Shown one piece after another: positions 26,750 to 39,230 of a stretch of 64,000 nt of DNA (position 1 is the first letter of the stretch; each line of letters opens with the position of its first letter). The notes beneath the pieces were generated by a model. That model was not told the DNA's origin. It was given only the letters and a program-made list of their open reading frames with translations, and searched no databases. Position numbers and translations under genes: made by a program. Source of the DNA: Ascidia mentula (Eukaryota > Chordata > Ascidiacea > Phlebobranchia > Ascidiidae); the NCBI GenBank assembly GCA_947561715.1, contig OX387200.1, positions 9,488,501 through 9,552,500 on the forward strand, given 5' to 3'.

Positions 26750-29307
26750 AAAATGTGTTGTCCAGCAGGATGCCAGAAAGCTTGTGGGAGCTCCTGCAGG
26801 AAAGCTTAACACCGTCTGCAGCCTTCGGTCCGTATGTGTTCCAAATGTGTAAAGAATTAAGTAGGGAAACATGCGTGTTGCTACAATGGCACCCGGTGGT
26901 CTGCGGTTAAGTATATTTCGCCGGGAAATCTGAAAACAGTTGGCATTTTAACTTATTGTCTTGTTTAACTGCATGCCCTGTGTAGTTTTTTTTGGAAATT
27001 ACGGACCGTTGAGGTATGAAATATTGCTTTACATCAACCGACCTCAGCACCCATTCGAAATGTACACGGGTAAAGGGCTACATGCCGTCACCGCCGGTGA
27101 CATGGATTTTAGTGCCACCCACAAAAAATATACGTTATGTCTCGCGACCCAAATAAAGAGTATACGTGATTAAACGGCCAATCATTCCTGCTAGTGACAA
27201 TCGTACCACAATTTAGCTGTGACGTAAGAATGATTGTGTAATAACTTAGTGCAAGCGATGATAAGGAAAACACTCTGCAGTGTAGTTTGAATGTTGTGTA
27301 AACGAAGACTTCGTCGTTACACCTATAATTTTTGCGATGCAATTTTTGCGAATATCCCCAAAAGGTTTTTTAATTTTCGCTTTTATGTCAATGAGGTCTG
27401 TAACGTAATTTTACGTTACATAACGTTGCATTTATGGACGTAGGTTGCATGGTCAGTATGTCATTGTTCGGAATTTCTCATCATTTGGTTTGGGTAAAGT
27501 CATAAGTAGGTCGTCTTGCCGGGCGTGTTCATTTCAAAGTGTAGCGATAGCAACGGTTGTGTATTCACGTGATTTGTGTCCTATGTGTCCTTTCCCATTG
27601 TTTTTCAACTGTTTTGGTGTCATATTAATGTTAAGACATGTGTAGTTTCCAAGCAACTGTTGCGTTGTCAAGTGATTTCATTGGCTAGTTGAAAGTGTTT
27701 GGTTTGGTAGCTGAGAGACGTCCTGTATCGTCTTTCAAACGACCTGTCTTTGTTAAACTGTCCGCCGACCGTTGGTTTTTGTATTTTCGCTTCATTTAAT
27801 GGGTGTGCGTGGCTTGCAGTGTTAGTTAGTAGTTATTATTTTGTGATTCGGTTTTGTTCAACTCAGTTTGGGCGTAAATTCACTCAGTTTGGCGTTGGTA
27901 TAATTGCGTGTGTTAATCTCATATCCAAAATTGTTCATGGTAAATAAATATTGGTGTAGTGTTTGCATCGAGAGTTAATTAAGTCAGGTTAGGAAAACAC
28001 AACAATTAGAACTCACGTGCGATCTAATGTCAAATGCGCTAATCAAATAGGATTCCCATCGATCATAAATAATATTGTTAAGATCCGATTCGAGACTCAT
28101 ATTTGGCATAATAGGCCGCAACAAGGTCTCCGCCGCCATTGTGCTCACAAACAGGCTCTATGCCGTCACACTCAATGACCTGCGGACAAAGCCATTTCGC
28201 ATGAAATTGTAGAACCGATTGGTATTTTAACTTATATCACGATGACCATCATGATCTAGGCAAGCCCAGTTCAAAATTATAGGAATTTCCATTCCCGTAA
28301 AGTCTTTTAATCTTTGCTCATATTGTTGTTTTTTGTAAATTATTTTGAAATTTGCTAGTTATGTTGGTTTAATAAATCCCTGAAACGATGCCGGTTTGTC
28401 TGATTGATATGTAGTTCAACCATAGTCCATACATACAATATGTGTACATATGGTGCTGCGTGTCGAAAAATTGAACTAAAAAGTCAGCTCAAACTTCAGG
28501 CTGTATTTAAAAGAAAAAATATTCGTTGAAGGGCCCAATCATTGGTGATTTACGAAAGATCAATCCCTCATCTACGCATACTGGTCAAATTTGGTTGCTG
28601 GACAGGTGCAATTCCCCCGTGGGGTCATTTGAACCCACCTTGGTCATTGTTTTGGATAAAGGAGTAACTAAAAATTCCACTGGATTTTGCAGAAAAATGA
28701 ATCGTTAAAGTATCTTATCTATTATTATGGTCTTATAGGCAAGGCATATCTTTCCCCTCCGCATTGGCACCAAAGTTAATTGCTGAATAATTGCCATATG
28801 GAATTTTTGATTTGTAAACTATCATAGATATAATAAATGCCTAATTTTTCCAAATTTATTTTACCGATGTTGCTTTTGCCCATCCAGTCACCTCAAACAA
28901 AACAATTGAGAATAAATGTGGTAATGGATGTCCATTCACGTTCCCAGGAACTGTTTTTAAGAATCTCGTTTGTTCAAATTTATGGCCCATTTGACAACTG
29001 ATCACAAAAGCGTTTACCTATACGCTCACCTTTGTTACTACGGTCGCAACTTGCGCAACACCTGACAAAAGGGTGATTTTAGTTTCACATTGTGAACCTT
29101 ATATGGTTACGCGTGGAATGTTCCGCCCAGACAAGGAAGGTTTGTGCCCTTGATTCTTTTTGTTAAATATTTTTGTGGTTATTTTGTTATGGGTTTTGAT
29201 GTTGTTGAAAGTCTCTTTTGTAATTGTGCACTATGGTTTCAGATTCAATACCGCTGTAGCAACACTGAATAATTATTACGTTCCTGTTTGAACTAATGTA
29301 TACAATG

Positions 29308-32300
29308 TCGGGTTGTGAATACAAAAGTCCAAAAACAAGGAAGCAAGAAAATGAAGACCAGCAGCCATGTTCGTCAAAGCGAGAAGTTGGCCACACGGAA
29401 CCTAACCCAAGTGGTCAATCTACCTTGGAAACGCCTGACTCAACACAACTGTTAATTCCTATCTCAGATGGAGAAACTTCTGATTTACTGGGTCAGGCTA
29501 ATACTCAACAGCTTGCTGTGACTGAACAATCAATAAACGTAAGAAACCCGGGCACTCTACCAAATCAGACCGAGGTTTCGTTGTCACAAACCTACACTTT
29601 GGCACCACATGGATCGCAGGGGACCCAAATCGGAGATAAACATATAAACCAACATGGAAAATACGTGTTCAACGCACCTGTTCAATTCACATTTAATCAG
29701 AATGTTGCTTATGCACAAAATGAACCAGAACAAGCGCCAACACAAGATCAATTATCAGAAGAACTTCAACAGCTAACAATTGCTGCACCTCAAAATCAGC
29801 AAACACAACAGCTAACAACCACTGCACAGCAACAACAACAGCAGCCATCACAGCATTATCAACTAAAACAAAATATTCAGAGACGAAGTAGCACATCGAT
29901 AATTATGAGTAAGTGATAATTAAAATCATAATAGCAGTATTGTCATATAAGCTGACATATAAGGTCTGAGGCCCTATATGATTAATTGGAACAAAAAGTA
30001 GCCTAAAATACATATATAGCCTATTGAGTTTACTAAAACAATGGGTAAAAGACTAAAGAATAAATTCGTCCATCAATTTTTTAAAATCACGTTTATGAAA
30101 GAATTTACATTAGATGCGAAGAAGGCTGACTATCAAACTTTTAACTTACGTCACAAAGTTTTTTGCCTTAAATGACTGACCCTAAGGCACGTGCTTTGTT
30201 TGCCTAATGGCTAATCCAACACTGCCTTTCAATTTTTTCATTCCAGTTTGTCTGCAATTAATAATGACACTTGCTGAGTGACTAAATTTTGTTAAATTTA
30301 AGGTATTCAAGAGGAGTTAAAAGAAAAAGTTGAAGCTATCTGTAACAAGCCATCTTCAATGGCTGATTTTGCATCACAGCCAATAACTCCTGTTGATCTG
30401 GCAATAGCTAACAAACCTCGAAATTTGGATGATGAGCTCCAAGGCTACAAACTAAATATTGAGGATTGTAACAATAGCCCCAACCAAAGTATTGCACCAC
30501 AAGACTTATTTTTGCGAGCAAAGAAAAAAGCCGAGGAAGAGGCAGAGCACAAGTTTACCCCAGAACAGGTTGCAGCGAAACAAAACTATGTGGAGAAACA
30601 TGGAAATGTGGTTGGAGTAATTGGCCACGCTGGGATTGGTAAGACCGTTTGCGCAAAAAAGTGGTCACTGCAAGGATTGCGGGCAGGGTTATTTGGAACA
30701 ATTTCATTCTTTTTCCTCATTGTCGTTAGAGATCTTGATTTCCGAAAATCAATGACCTTTTTGCAGTTTCTACTTTCTGTCATTTTGCCCCACCGGGCAT
30801 TTAATTTAAGTTGCCGACAAGTTAAGAAACTTCTAAAGGCAATTGACAACGACCCACATGTTTTAATTGTCGTTGACGGTTATGATGAATCCAACTTTAA
30901 ATCGTTTTCTTCAGAAGCGCCCGTATCCAGCCTTTATAGCACAGATACACCAGAAACGTTTTTGAAAAATTTAAGCGGAGGCGAGTTACTTCCCAAGTCT
31001 AGAAAGATATTTTTTTCACGGCCCCCCCATATATACAAGCTTCATACCTCACACCGACCAAAGTACATGGTTCAAATTTTGGGTTTAACATCTCGCTCTC
31101 AAGATGAACTTGGGCAACAGATATGTGGAAGAGATTACGCCGAAATAAAAAAGAAAATGAGCGACCACAGTAGCATGTTTGTACAATGTTACATACCGGC
31201 AAACTTCATTTTAACTCTCAACTTTCTTATGAATTACGATGGTGATATCGAGTTTGTTACACTTACTCGGGTTCTCACATTCACGTGCGATCAGTATTCT
31301 AGAACGACACATTTAAGAGGAAAAAATTGCCAAATAGACAAGTTGTCTAAATTGGCCTGGAACGGATTTGAAAACAAGCAGGTACTTTTCTATCAAAAAG
31401 ATTTGATAGATATTGGAATAGAAGCATCTAAAGCAAGTGCCTTTTTAAACACCTCAGTGACCAAAAACGTCAATCTTAACTTGACGATTTTGGATGGTGA
31501 CCAACGCATCTACTTTTCTCATCTTATCTGGCAAGAATATTTCGCTGCAGTTTACTTGATGATGCTCATGCCTCTCGACGACTTCAATAAAAAGTATAAG
31601 AAAATGGCCAAAATAAGATATGAAATGGTTGCCAAGTTTGCGTTTGGAATTTGTGATGGTTTAGTTTCCTCCCAAATCCGTTCCTTTATACCAAATCGCC
31701 CTCACGATTTGACTGACAAACGTATTCTGCTGTGTAAATTGATCGCCCAAAAAACCAGAAAACATCAGATAAATGTGGCACGTGTAAGTGCCCTGGCGCA
31801 CGAGGCAAATGATACGCATATAACTTCATCCTTCGCATCGGCACTACCTGCGTTTATTAGCCTTTACGAATCTTCGCTACTTCTACATGACATTTACAGC
31901 CTGTGCTATGTATTTTCACACATTAAAGACAAAAAGGTATAACCACCTTTAGCTACAACATTTTAGATAGAAATATTGATGTTAACGTCATGTTTCCAGA
32001 TAAAAATGCTTAATTTGTCTGGAAACGACATCGGAGACAAAGGAATGAAGCTAATTGCTAAATTTGTTCAACTTACGATCAAACTTGAATTGTGCAACTG
32101 CGATATTGGCCCGAATGGAGTGGAAGAGCTTTGCAAGGGAATACATACCCTAACCACCCCAGTAAGTTTATTAATTACATAATTTTCTTTCATCGTTGTT
32201 TTTATTTTGCAAAAAGTAATACCGTTATTAGATGCAGTCACTTGCCTTATCAAAAAACATGCTTGGTAACCGTGGCGCGACATTCCTGGCAGGCTGCATC

Positions 32301-34592
32301 CATAATATTGAGGAACTGGAACTACGAAATTGCGGAATTGGACCTGCGGGTGTGGAAGAACTTGCTAAATTTACGAGGATTCTAATAAAACCGGTAATGA
32401 TTATACTGAACAGCCTTTTGAGTAATTGAAGGCATTGACTGAAAACGCTTGCATTGCTCACACCTGACTTTATTTCGAAACAAAACTTTTAATTTTTCAG
32501 CTCAAAAGCCTAAAACTCTCTGAAAATGAACTTGGGAGCCTTGGAATTCAATACCTTGTACGTTGCATCCACAACATTCAAACGTTGGTGCTTTGTAAGT
32601 GCAATATCGGAGGAGAAGGCGTGAGATACTTGGCTGAGGCAATTGAACAGCTGCCAAATCCGGTAAAATTAAGTAATTCGCTGATACACTTCACACTTTA
32701 TTTTATTTTAGTCGTGCTTTCCCGAGTCTTTTTAAGCTCTACAAATTTTTAGATGTTGACTCTGAAACTAAACCGGCAACCATTGGGGGAAGGAATAACT
32801 CACTTGGCTATGTGCATTCGCAAAATCCTTAAACTAGAGTTACGTGAATGCGAAATTGACAGTTCCGGAGTTGATGAACTATGTGACGGAATAAAAGGTT
32901 TAGAAAAACCTGTAAGTTCCACACAAATTGCTTAACTTCACGTTTTCTTCCACGACTTTAAAGTATGTCCTCGGTAAAAAAACATTAAATAGTGGTTTTG
33001 AGTTGTTCTGTCGCAATTATGTATTTGTGTTGGAGATATTTGCGACTGTTGTAAATTCACTTCACAATATAACATTTTTTCATAGATGGTAAAACTAAAC
33101 CTCACCAGAAACAAATTTGGAGATGTTGGCGCCACCTGCCTTTCACACTACATCTACAACCTTCAGAAGTTGGACCTTTGTGGCTGTGGAATAACGTGTG
33201 ATGGAGTTGAAATACTATCCAAGGCAGCAGCAAATCTAGAAACAGCAGTACGTCAAACTGCTTTTTGATATAAAACACCAACAAAGATGTGGCAACAAAA
33301 TTTATGACTCGGAAACTTGTTCGGCATTATTTATTCAATCTTTATTAAATGGCCATAAAAGCACTAGGCGTTCCTGATCGTAAAAAGCGGGAACTACAAA
33401 ACGCGAACATTCTTTGGCTGAAACAACAGAAGATAACACCTATTTTGACTTTAAAACTTACATCAAACATTTCTTTTTTACTCCGGCTATTATCGGTATA
33501 TTTTCCAAGTTCCTAGTGTGATTCTTTGAAACATTTTGCAGATGCAAAAACTCGATCTCTCGTTTAACAAGGTCGGAGACAAGGGCGCTATTGCTTTATC
33601 CAAATCTGTAAACAGAATTGCAAAACTGATCCTTTGTAGTTGCGGTGTCGCAGGCGACGGTGCAAAGCAACTTTTCAACGAGATATCAGACCTGGAAAAT
33701 CCTGTAAGTAAAACAATTTATTGAGGTAGCCTATAATAGGGCGATGCTGCTTTTTGTAAGAAAGATTTCCATATTTTACATAAGTAACATTATAGTTGTA
33801 AATGTGTGTTTCTACAATTTACCGGATTATATATGGGCCAGATACATAATACCGTGTTGAAGCCATTGATCAAGGTGTTTCAACAGTTTTTCCGTTATAG
33901 CGTACCGTATTTTACGGACCACAAAGCGCACCCGATTATAAGGCGCACTGTCAATAAATTGCTTTGATTAGTTTTTTGTTCATACATAAGGCGCACCGGG
34001 CTATAGAACGCAACGTATTTCAATGAGTATGGGTTACCGTATAAAGCTCATTAATAAAAGTTTACTTGTTATGTAATAAATGTAAGCAAGTCACAATAGT
34101 ACAATGAGCAAAAGAAAAAATAAGCCTAGTGAATATCACAGTTGCCAGTTGCTTTTACCGTAGTTTATTGTGTAAGACGGTGGTTTATTTATATAATAAT
34201 AGTATCGGTACTGGTTTTAAGTGTAGGCAATAAAGTATCCATACATTGATCCATACATTAGGCGCACCGGCTAATAAGGCGCATGATCAATTTATGAGGG
34301 AAAAAAAGGATTTAAATTGCGCCTTATGGTTCGTAAAATACGGTAATTGATCTAGGCCTACAATAAATCGACATGCACTTGCAGCTACAAATTATTTTAT
34401 CGTTGATTCCTTATTTTGCAGATGACAAAGCTCGATTTGTCTTACAATAAACAAATTACGTATAATGATGTGTCAGATGCCCTGCCGCGATGTTCAAACA
34501 AACTCCAAAACTTATTTGTTTGTTCGTGTGGCTTCACGGAAGACGAAATAAGACTTCTTCAATCACACTCCTCAATAATTGTCAGATGTTAG
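29308..34592 (+). CDS. NACHT-LRR receptor 1 (NLR family)
   Basis: Cytosolic innate-immune sensor family of STAND NTPases. Exons: 29308-29908, 30303-31936, 32000-32161, 32232-32393, 32501-32662, 32753-32911, 33086-33247, 33542-33703, 34422-34592; 1124 aa, lengths sum to a multiple of three. An in-frame ATG lies 12 bp upstream; I chose the second because it aligns with NLR 2. Residues 1-200 are polar and Gln-rich with one motif, GDKHINQHGKYVFNAPV (about 109-125). NACHT: Walker A GHAGIGKT (about 308), Walker B VLIVVDGYDES (about 391). A helical region with YFSHLIWQEYFAA (about 603) is typical of NLRs. From residue 745, seven exons each encode a pair of ribonuclease-inhibitor-type LRRs. No CARD, PYD or death domain is visible. 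It is closely related to the gene at 39231, so a tandem duplicate. Confidence 0.92.
33903..34345. mobile_element. MITE in the last intron of NLR 1
   Basis: Ends are inverted: TACCGTATTTTACG... and ...CGTAAAATACGGTA, followed inside by GCGCA/TGCGC-containing arms (about 30 bp). Internal copies of AAGGCGCACCGG recur. The terminal TA may be the target duplication. No coding capacity. It enlarges intron 8, where other LRR introns are as short as 70 bp. Confidence 0.75.
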
Positions 34593-35996
34593 TTCGCCTT
34601 ATTTTTCACACAGTTTGAACTATTTGCATATTATTTATTGTCAATTATAAGTTATATCTTTATCCTGCTGTGCTCACCTCACGCGCCAAGCCACAGCATT
34701 GTGCTATTGAAGTTTATTTTTGGTGTGGGTATACTTTTCATTTGGTTCTAGAAATTGCTTCGAATAAAGCACTAATCGTGAGTGCGAGAAACTCACTGCA
34801 TTAAGTTCGTAATTATTCGCGAAGCAAATAATATCATGTTTACCGGATTCCAACGACGAGTCGAGGCTGTTAATAATATTTTACATCATTTTCCTTGTAT
34901 TAAATAATCCCAAGTTGTACATAACATCTAAAACAACCAATCAGTTTTCGATAGTGCAAGTATAATTAGTCCTGTGTGTGCCTGTAATTCTATTCTTTTT
35001 CGCAGTCAATATTGAAATAGCCTGTTATTCTATTGGAATCGACGCTATGTACCGTTATGCTGTATTACAATTCGAACCATATAGACCAGTGGTTCTTAAC
35101 CTTTTTTCTATCACGCCTCCTTTTAGTAACGGACTTGTGTCTTACGCCCCCCCAAACTGTACATAGGTTTCATACCAAAAGCAATTGTGTTTTTGTCGAT
35201 CTACGTAAATAAGCTAGCTAGCTAAACACTGCAACACGATAAAAACATAATATGCATCAATTTAAGCTTGCTTATTTAACTAAAAAATTACGAGACCAAG
35301 AAACGGTTTGTGACGAAACAGATGAATCATCACAAAAGGTATTTTGTGACGCAATGGTTGCTTTCTGACGTAACAGTAACTTAACTACACAAGCGGATTT
35401 TTCATTTAAAGTACAAGATTTTTGTTCCGAAACTGTAAGAAACCCTTTTGACACCTGAGTTTTTGACAATTAGAAGAGATAGAACATATCGGGCCAGAAC
35501 GCACTAACGAGACTTATCAGCTTGGAGCGTCATTCGGGAACGGCCAAACCTGTATAACACTTAAGCAGCAGTTTGCACTCACAGCTTGGGAATAGTGATT
35601 CGTATAATTACCTATGGTGTTAACAGTCAATTGACATATCGCCCAATGCTTTTTGACAAATCGGTGTGTAAGAATAAAAGCACGTTTTCTAGAGACTTTT
35701 AGATCTTCAAAATATGAAAATGTTTTTAGCTGTGTCAGGCTTGAAACACTTGTTTTTAGTTAGTTAAAGTCCATCAAATCATGATTTAATCTTTTGCACC
35801 AATATCATTCCACCCCCTTTCACCCTTGCGATTACCATATGCTAAACAGTCTCTAAAGCTATCAAGAAACTGCAGTTTATTAACCGGTAAGCTTTTCTGA
35901 CAACCAATAATTGTCATAAATTCAGTTTAAAATATTTCAATAAACTATCAGAAAAATGTAAATGTTATTTGAGGAGAGTTTGTTGTGAATACTGAA
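34593..35996. other. Intergenic region between NLR 1 and the LRR gene
   Basis: The two flanking genes converge here. At 35088 there is CAGTGGTTCTTAACC, a single hAT-type end with no partner found. No gene is seen. Confidence 0.5.
34763..34768 (+). promoter_or_regulatory. Probable NLR 1 polyadenylation signal
   Basis: AATAAA about 170 bp after the NLR 1 stop codon. Confidence 0.45.
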
Positions 35997-36899
35997 TCAT
36001 AATGCATCCCCACCTTCAGAATCATCTTCCATCCATATCTGGCTCATTCCCTAAAAAAAATAATATGTCCACCTTTCCTAGGTAGCACATCACAGCAAAA
36101 TGTTCAAACCTTCCAATGACTTGGTAGTTGTTCTATAAGGTTGTTTCTTAAATCAAGTCTCACAACCTTGCATAATTCCAGGAGTAGATCATCACTTAAA
36201 GACTTTAACTTATTGCCACGTAGAAGTAGCACTCGTAGTTGGTCAGCTCCTGTGAATTTAACTTGAAATTAAATCATCCATTGCTGATATCATCATATTA
36301 CATCATGTGATACCTAAGGTTGCAGGTAACTTATCGATCTCATTGTAGTCCAGATTTAAAAATCCCAGTTTGGGCAAGTTTTCAATGTTTGGAAAGTCTA
36401 CAAGTTGATTGTATGAACAGTTAAGCCAGCAAAGAAGTTTAAGCGAAAGAAGTTTATGAGGCAACTCATGCAGAAAATTTTTTCTCAGTCCAATATATCG
36501 CAGAAGTTTAAGCTTTCCAAGTTCCTTGGGCAAAACCACAAGTTGACACTCATTAAGCCAAAGCTGTTCCAAGAAAGTTAGATCTCCTATTTCTGCTGGA
36601 AGTGCATAAATACTGTTTCTGTTTGCACTCAACACTTTTAGAGATTTCAGCAGGCCAAAATCTGCTGGGATTATTGTCAGGTTGTTATCATCCAACACAA
36701 GATCAGTTATGTTTGGTGACAATATTGTAAGCTCAACAGGTGGTAACACCAACTGGTTGTTATTTAAAAGGACAGTTTTTAGCCAAGTAAGAGAACCAGA
36801 CGAAAGAGGCAATATGGTTAAATTCCTATGGCTCAAATTCAGACAATGGTACTGTTCATCTTTGTTGTGCTGAATTACTTCATTCACTTCTTCATCCAT
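35997..36899 (-). CDS. Small leucine-rich repeat protein
   Basis: Three exons (36899-36314, 36249-36110, 36050-35997), 259 aa, lengths in frame. After a short acidic start (MDEEVNEVIQHN) come about nine LRRs of the 23-residue LxxLPxxxGxLxxL type (LKVLSANRNSIYALPAEIG, LRYIGLRKNFLHELP). It ends in an acidic tail, WMEDDSEGGDAL. This is the intracellular Shoc2/LRRC-type LRR, unlike the ribonuclease-inhibitor type of the adjacent NLRs, so it is probably not a piece of an NLR. No signal peptide or membrane segment. I cannot assign a precise orthologue; the function is likely protein-protein interaction. It lies between two NLR genes and is transcribed oppositely. Confidence 0.85.
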
Positions 36900-39230
36900 T
36901 CACACTTTCATAATTCCTATAACACAATACTTTTTATTTCACTTGTGCAAAAAGGTTTGAGCCAAATTCTATCAACAGCGCTTCGGCTAAACATTATCCT
37001 GATAAACAAGTTGCACCATTTAAATCTGGCCTTTCATATCAAAAGATATGAATTTATTGCTGTGGCAACTGTAATCTCCTATCATAACATGCAAAGAATA
37101 ATGATTTTCGTCTCTGCAGCAACATTAGCACAATGACCGCTTTTGTTAATTAACCAAGGTAAATACATTGTACAGGTTATGCTTATTTTGTAAAGTGAAG
37201 TGCGAAAGTATTAAAAAAATTCAATGAACAATTTTCTGGATAAACGTACAATTTTTTTGAAATAAAATTGCACTGAAGGGAAATTCCCAACAAAAAACTT
37301 TCGTGCAGAGCATATAGCGCCCTCTACAACACACACGTATTGAGCTCAGCGGCCAACTTGGCTTCAGTGACGTAATAATAACTTTTTTGCACTGATTCCA
37401 TTACTGGATTATATATTTGTCGCAGTTCACACCATGGATCTCTTTACATATCAAGTTAAATACATCCCTGAGTCCTGCAGCGTTCATATAGGTTCGGCAG
37501 GTTGCTATAACTAAAACTAAGTCTGCTATGCCTGTTCTTGCTGTAGACTACTATATTTGGACTCCGTGAGCAGACTTATTTATTGGTTAAAAGACACGTT
37601 GCAATATTAGGTGGTGTAACTCTAAATTGTTCCAAGCGCGTTTATAGTCACTTGGCGAGTAACTTCTATCGCGTGCCAGTTGGTTATTTAAGTGTCAGAG
37701 ACTAGTTGGGTGGGGAAAATATTGGCATTTCATCTGAATGCTCCAGGCAAGCTCTGTGCAAAATTTAAAAAATCCTACGGCCCGAAAAGGTTTCAAATGT
37801 TCGCCTGTATCAAGCGCCCACACCACTATCTGCTTCGTGTTTGTTCGCATCCAAAGTATTGCTGCCTCAATATATACCATTTATGAAAAAAATAGCCAGA
37901 ATTGATAACGGAACAGTGCTAAAGTTGAATTTAATGTTTTTGGATGGTCAATTTGTTCTCATTTGTGTAAATACTTGTGTTTTGTTTTTGATAAGTCCTT
38001 TGAAGTTGTGTTTCACTCTTGCGTGATGTTTCGTTGAAAAAAAAAATTAGCAGCGCAAAAGGTCATTGTCACGTCGCTGGAGCCGAGCCGAGCCGAGCCG
38101 GCCGTTGAGTAGTGTAAAATGTTCAATACATGTGTGCCTATAAGCAAAACCTGTTTTCCCGTGCGAGCTGGCAAGTGCAAGTCGATCCATGTTACAGCGT
38201 AAATTGCATGCATGTGTTTGCGTTCTGGTGCTTAGCCATTTACTCTACTCTACATCATTCATAATCAAAGGAAGTCAGACTTCTATCGATTTGAAACTTC
38301 TACTGCGTTATTCGTTGCATAACTAATGAAAAGCTATTGTGTGGATGAGGGAGCAGAAATTTATTGTGGATGAATGACTATCATTCAGTTTATTCTTTTT
38401 CCTTTAAAAATGGTAACATTTTCACACAAAAAATACATACAAACGGCAAGCAATACTCGAGAGACGTGGTCGACGAACCTAGATTAATTTAAGATATATA
38501 AACAACTCCATTAATAAGGGCAACAGTTTTCCCAAAATAGGAAATCGATTGCTTAAACAACCTCCCACGGACAGAGTCACATGGTCGCACACTGTTCGTG
38601 GGTGAATATGTTGAGTTTATTTTGTCGGTTAACCACGGAAAGAGAAAAAATCGCATCCAAGAATTGGAGTTGTTCGTTGTTACTTCTGGGTATTAATGTA
38701 ACTAACATAATGCTTGGCCCACATTTTGTTATTTTTTGTGTGGAACTAAATGTTCTGCAATCAGCTTTACATCAAATGTAACGTGCATTCCATTATTAAC
38801 AAGAGTTTTCGGTATATTAATTTCAGCGCATAGCGCCGTGCTAAGTATATCGATTCACCAAGGTTTTATATCATCCTGTTTCCTATGCTACGATTTGGTC
38901 TGCTGCACATGTTTGGCTTGCGCAAGGTAGTAAAAGAGGCCTCTCGCAGCCGCAAAGCAGAATAGAGGTTGGCCTTTGTATGTGACCGCAGGCAAAGCGA
39001 ACAAAGCGTCCAATTGCCAGACGCTTTGTCGTGTAATAGATACCATTGGAAAGGATAAAGTGAGTGCTATACCAAAGTATGTGTAACATTATACTTTTAA
39101 AATACAATAGCGTTCATAAAAGAGTTGGTAACATCTCGTCCGTTGTTAGGTAAACTTAGGATCGAAGGTTATTCGGAAAGAACGGGTGCAGCTAACCGTA
39201 AACTTTCATTCGACCAGAAAACTTAAAACA
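36900..39230. other. Intergenic region upstream of NLR 2
   Basis: Divergent promoter space for the LRR gene and NLR 2. It holds the second LTR-like remnant (37.5 kb) and a short GAGCC-type pentamer run at about 38.08-38.10 kb. No coding exon was supported. Confidence 0.5.
37511..37700 (-). mobile_element. LTR-like remnant, copy 2
   Basis: Homologous to 26432-26749. Shared blocks are AAGTCTGCT, GTTCTTGCTGTA, GGACTCCGTG...GCAGACTT, AAAGACACG, CCAAGCGCGTTTA and AAGTGTCAG. The poly(A) signal on the minus strand is AATAAATAAGTCTGC. It is shorter than copy 1, apparently through an internal deletion. Confidence 0.45.

Larger units (their letters stand above)
24709..29307. other. Intergenic region between DENND4 and NLR 1
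   Basis: It begins with the DENND4 3' UTR. About 25.74-25.98 kb holds two diverged direct copies of an AT-rich ~95-bp segment (both with CAACYAATTTTGAT). An LTR-like remnant sits at 26.43-26.75 kb. Near 27.40 kb there is a short palindrome TAACGTAATTTTACGTTA. No coding exon could be supported. The last kilobase should hold the NLR promoter. Confidence 0.5.

Noticed and set aside
29308..29900. CARD/PYD/death domain at the NLR N-terminus
   Set aside because: The region is Gln/Asn/Ser-rich and lacks the hydrophobic helical pattern of death folds.
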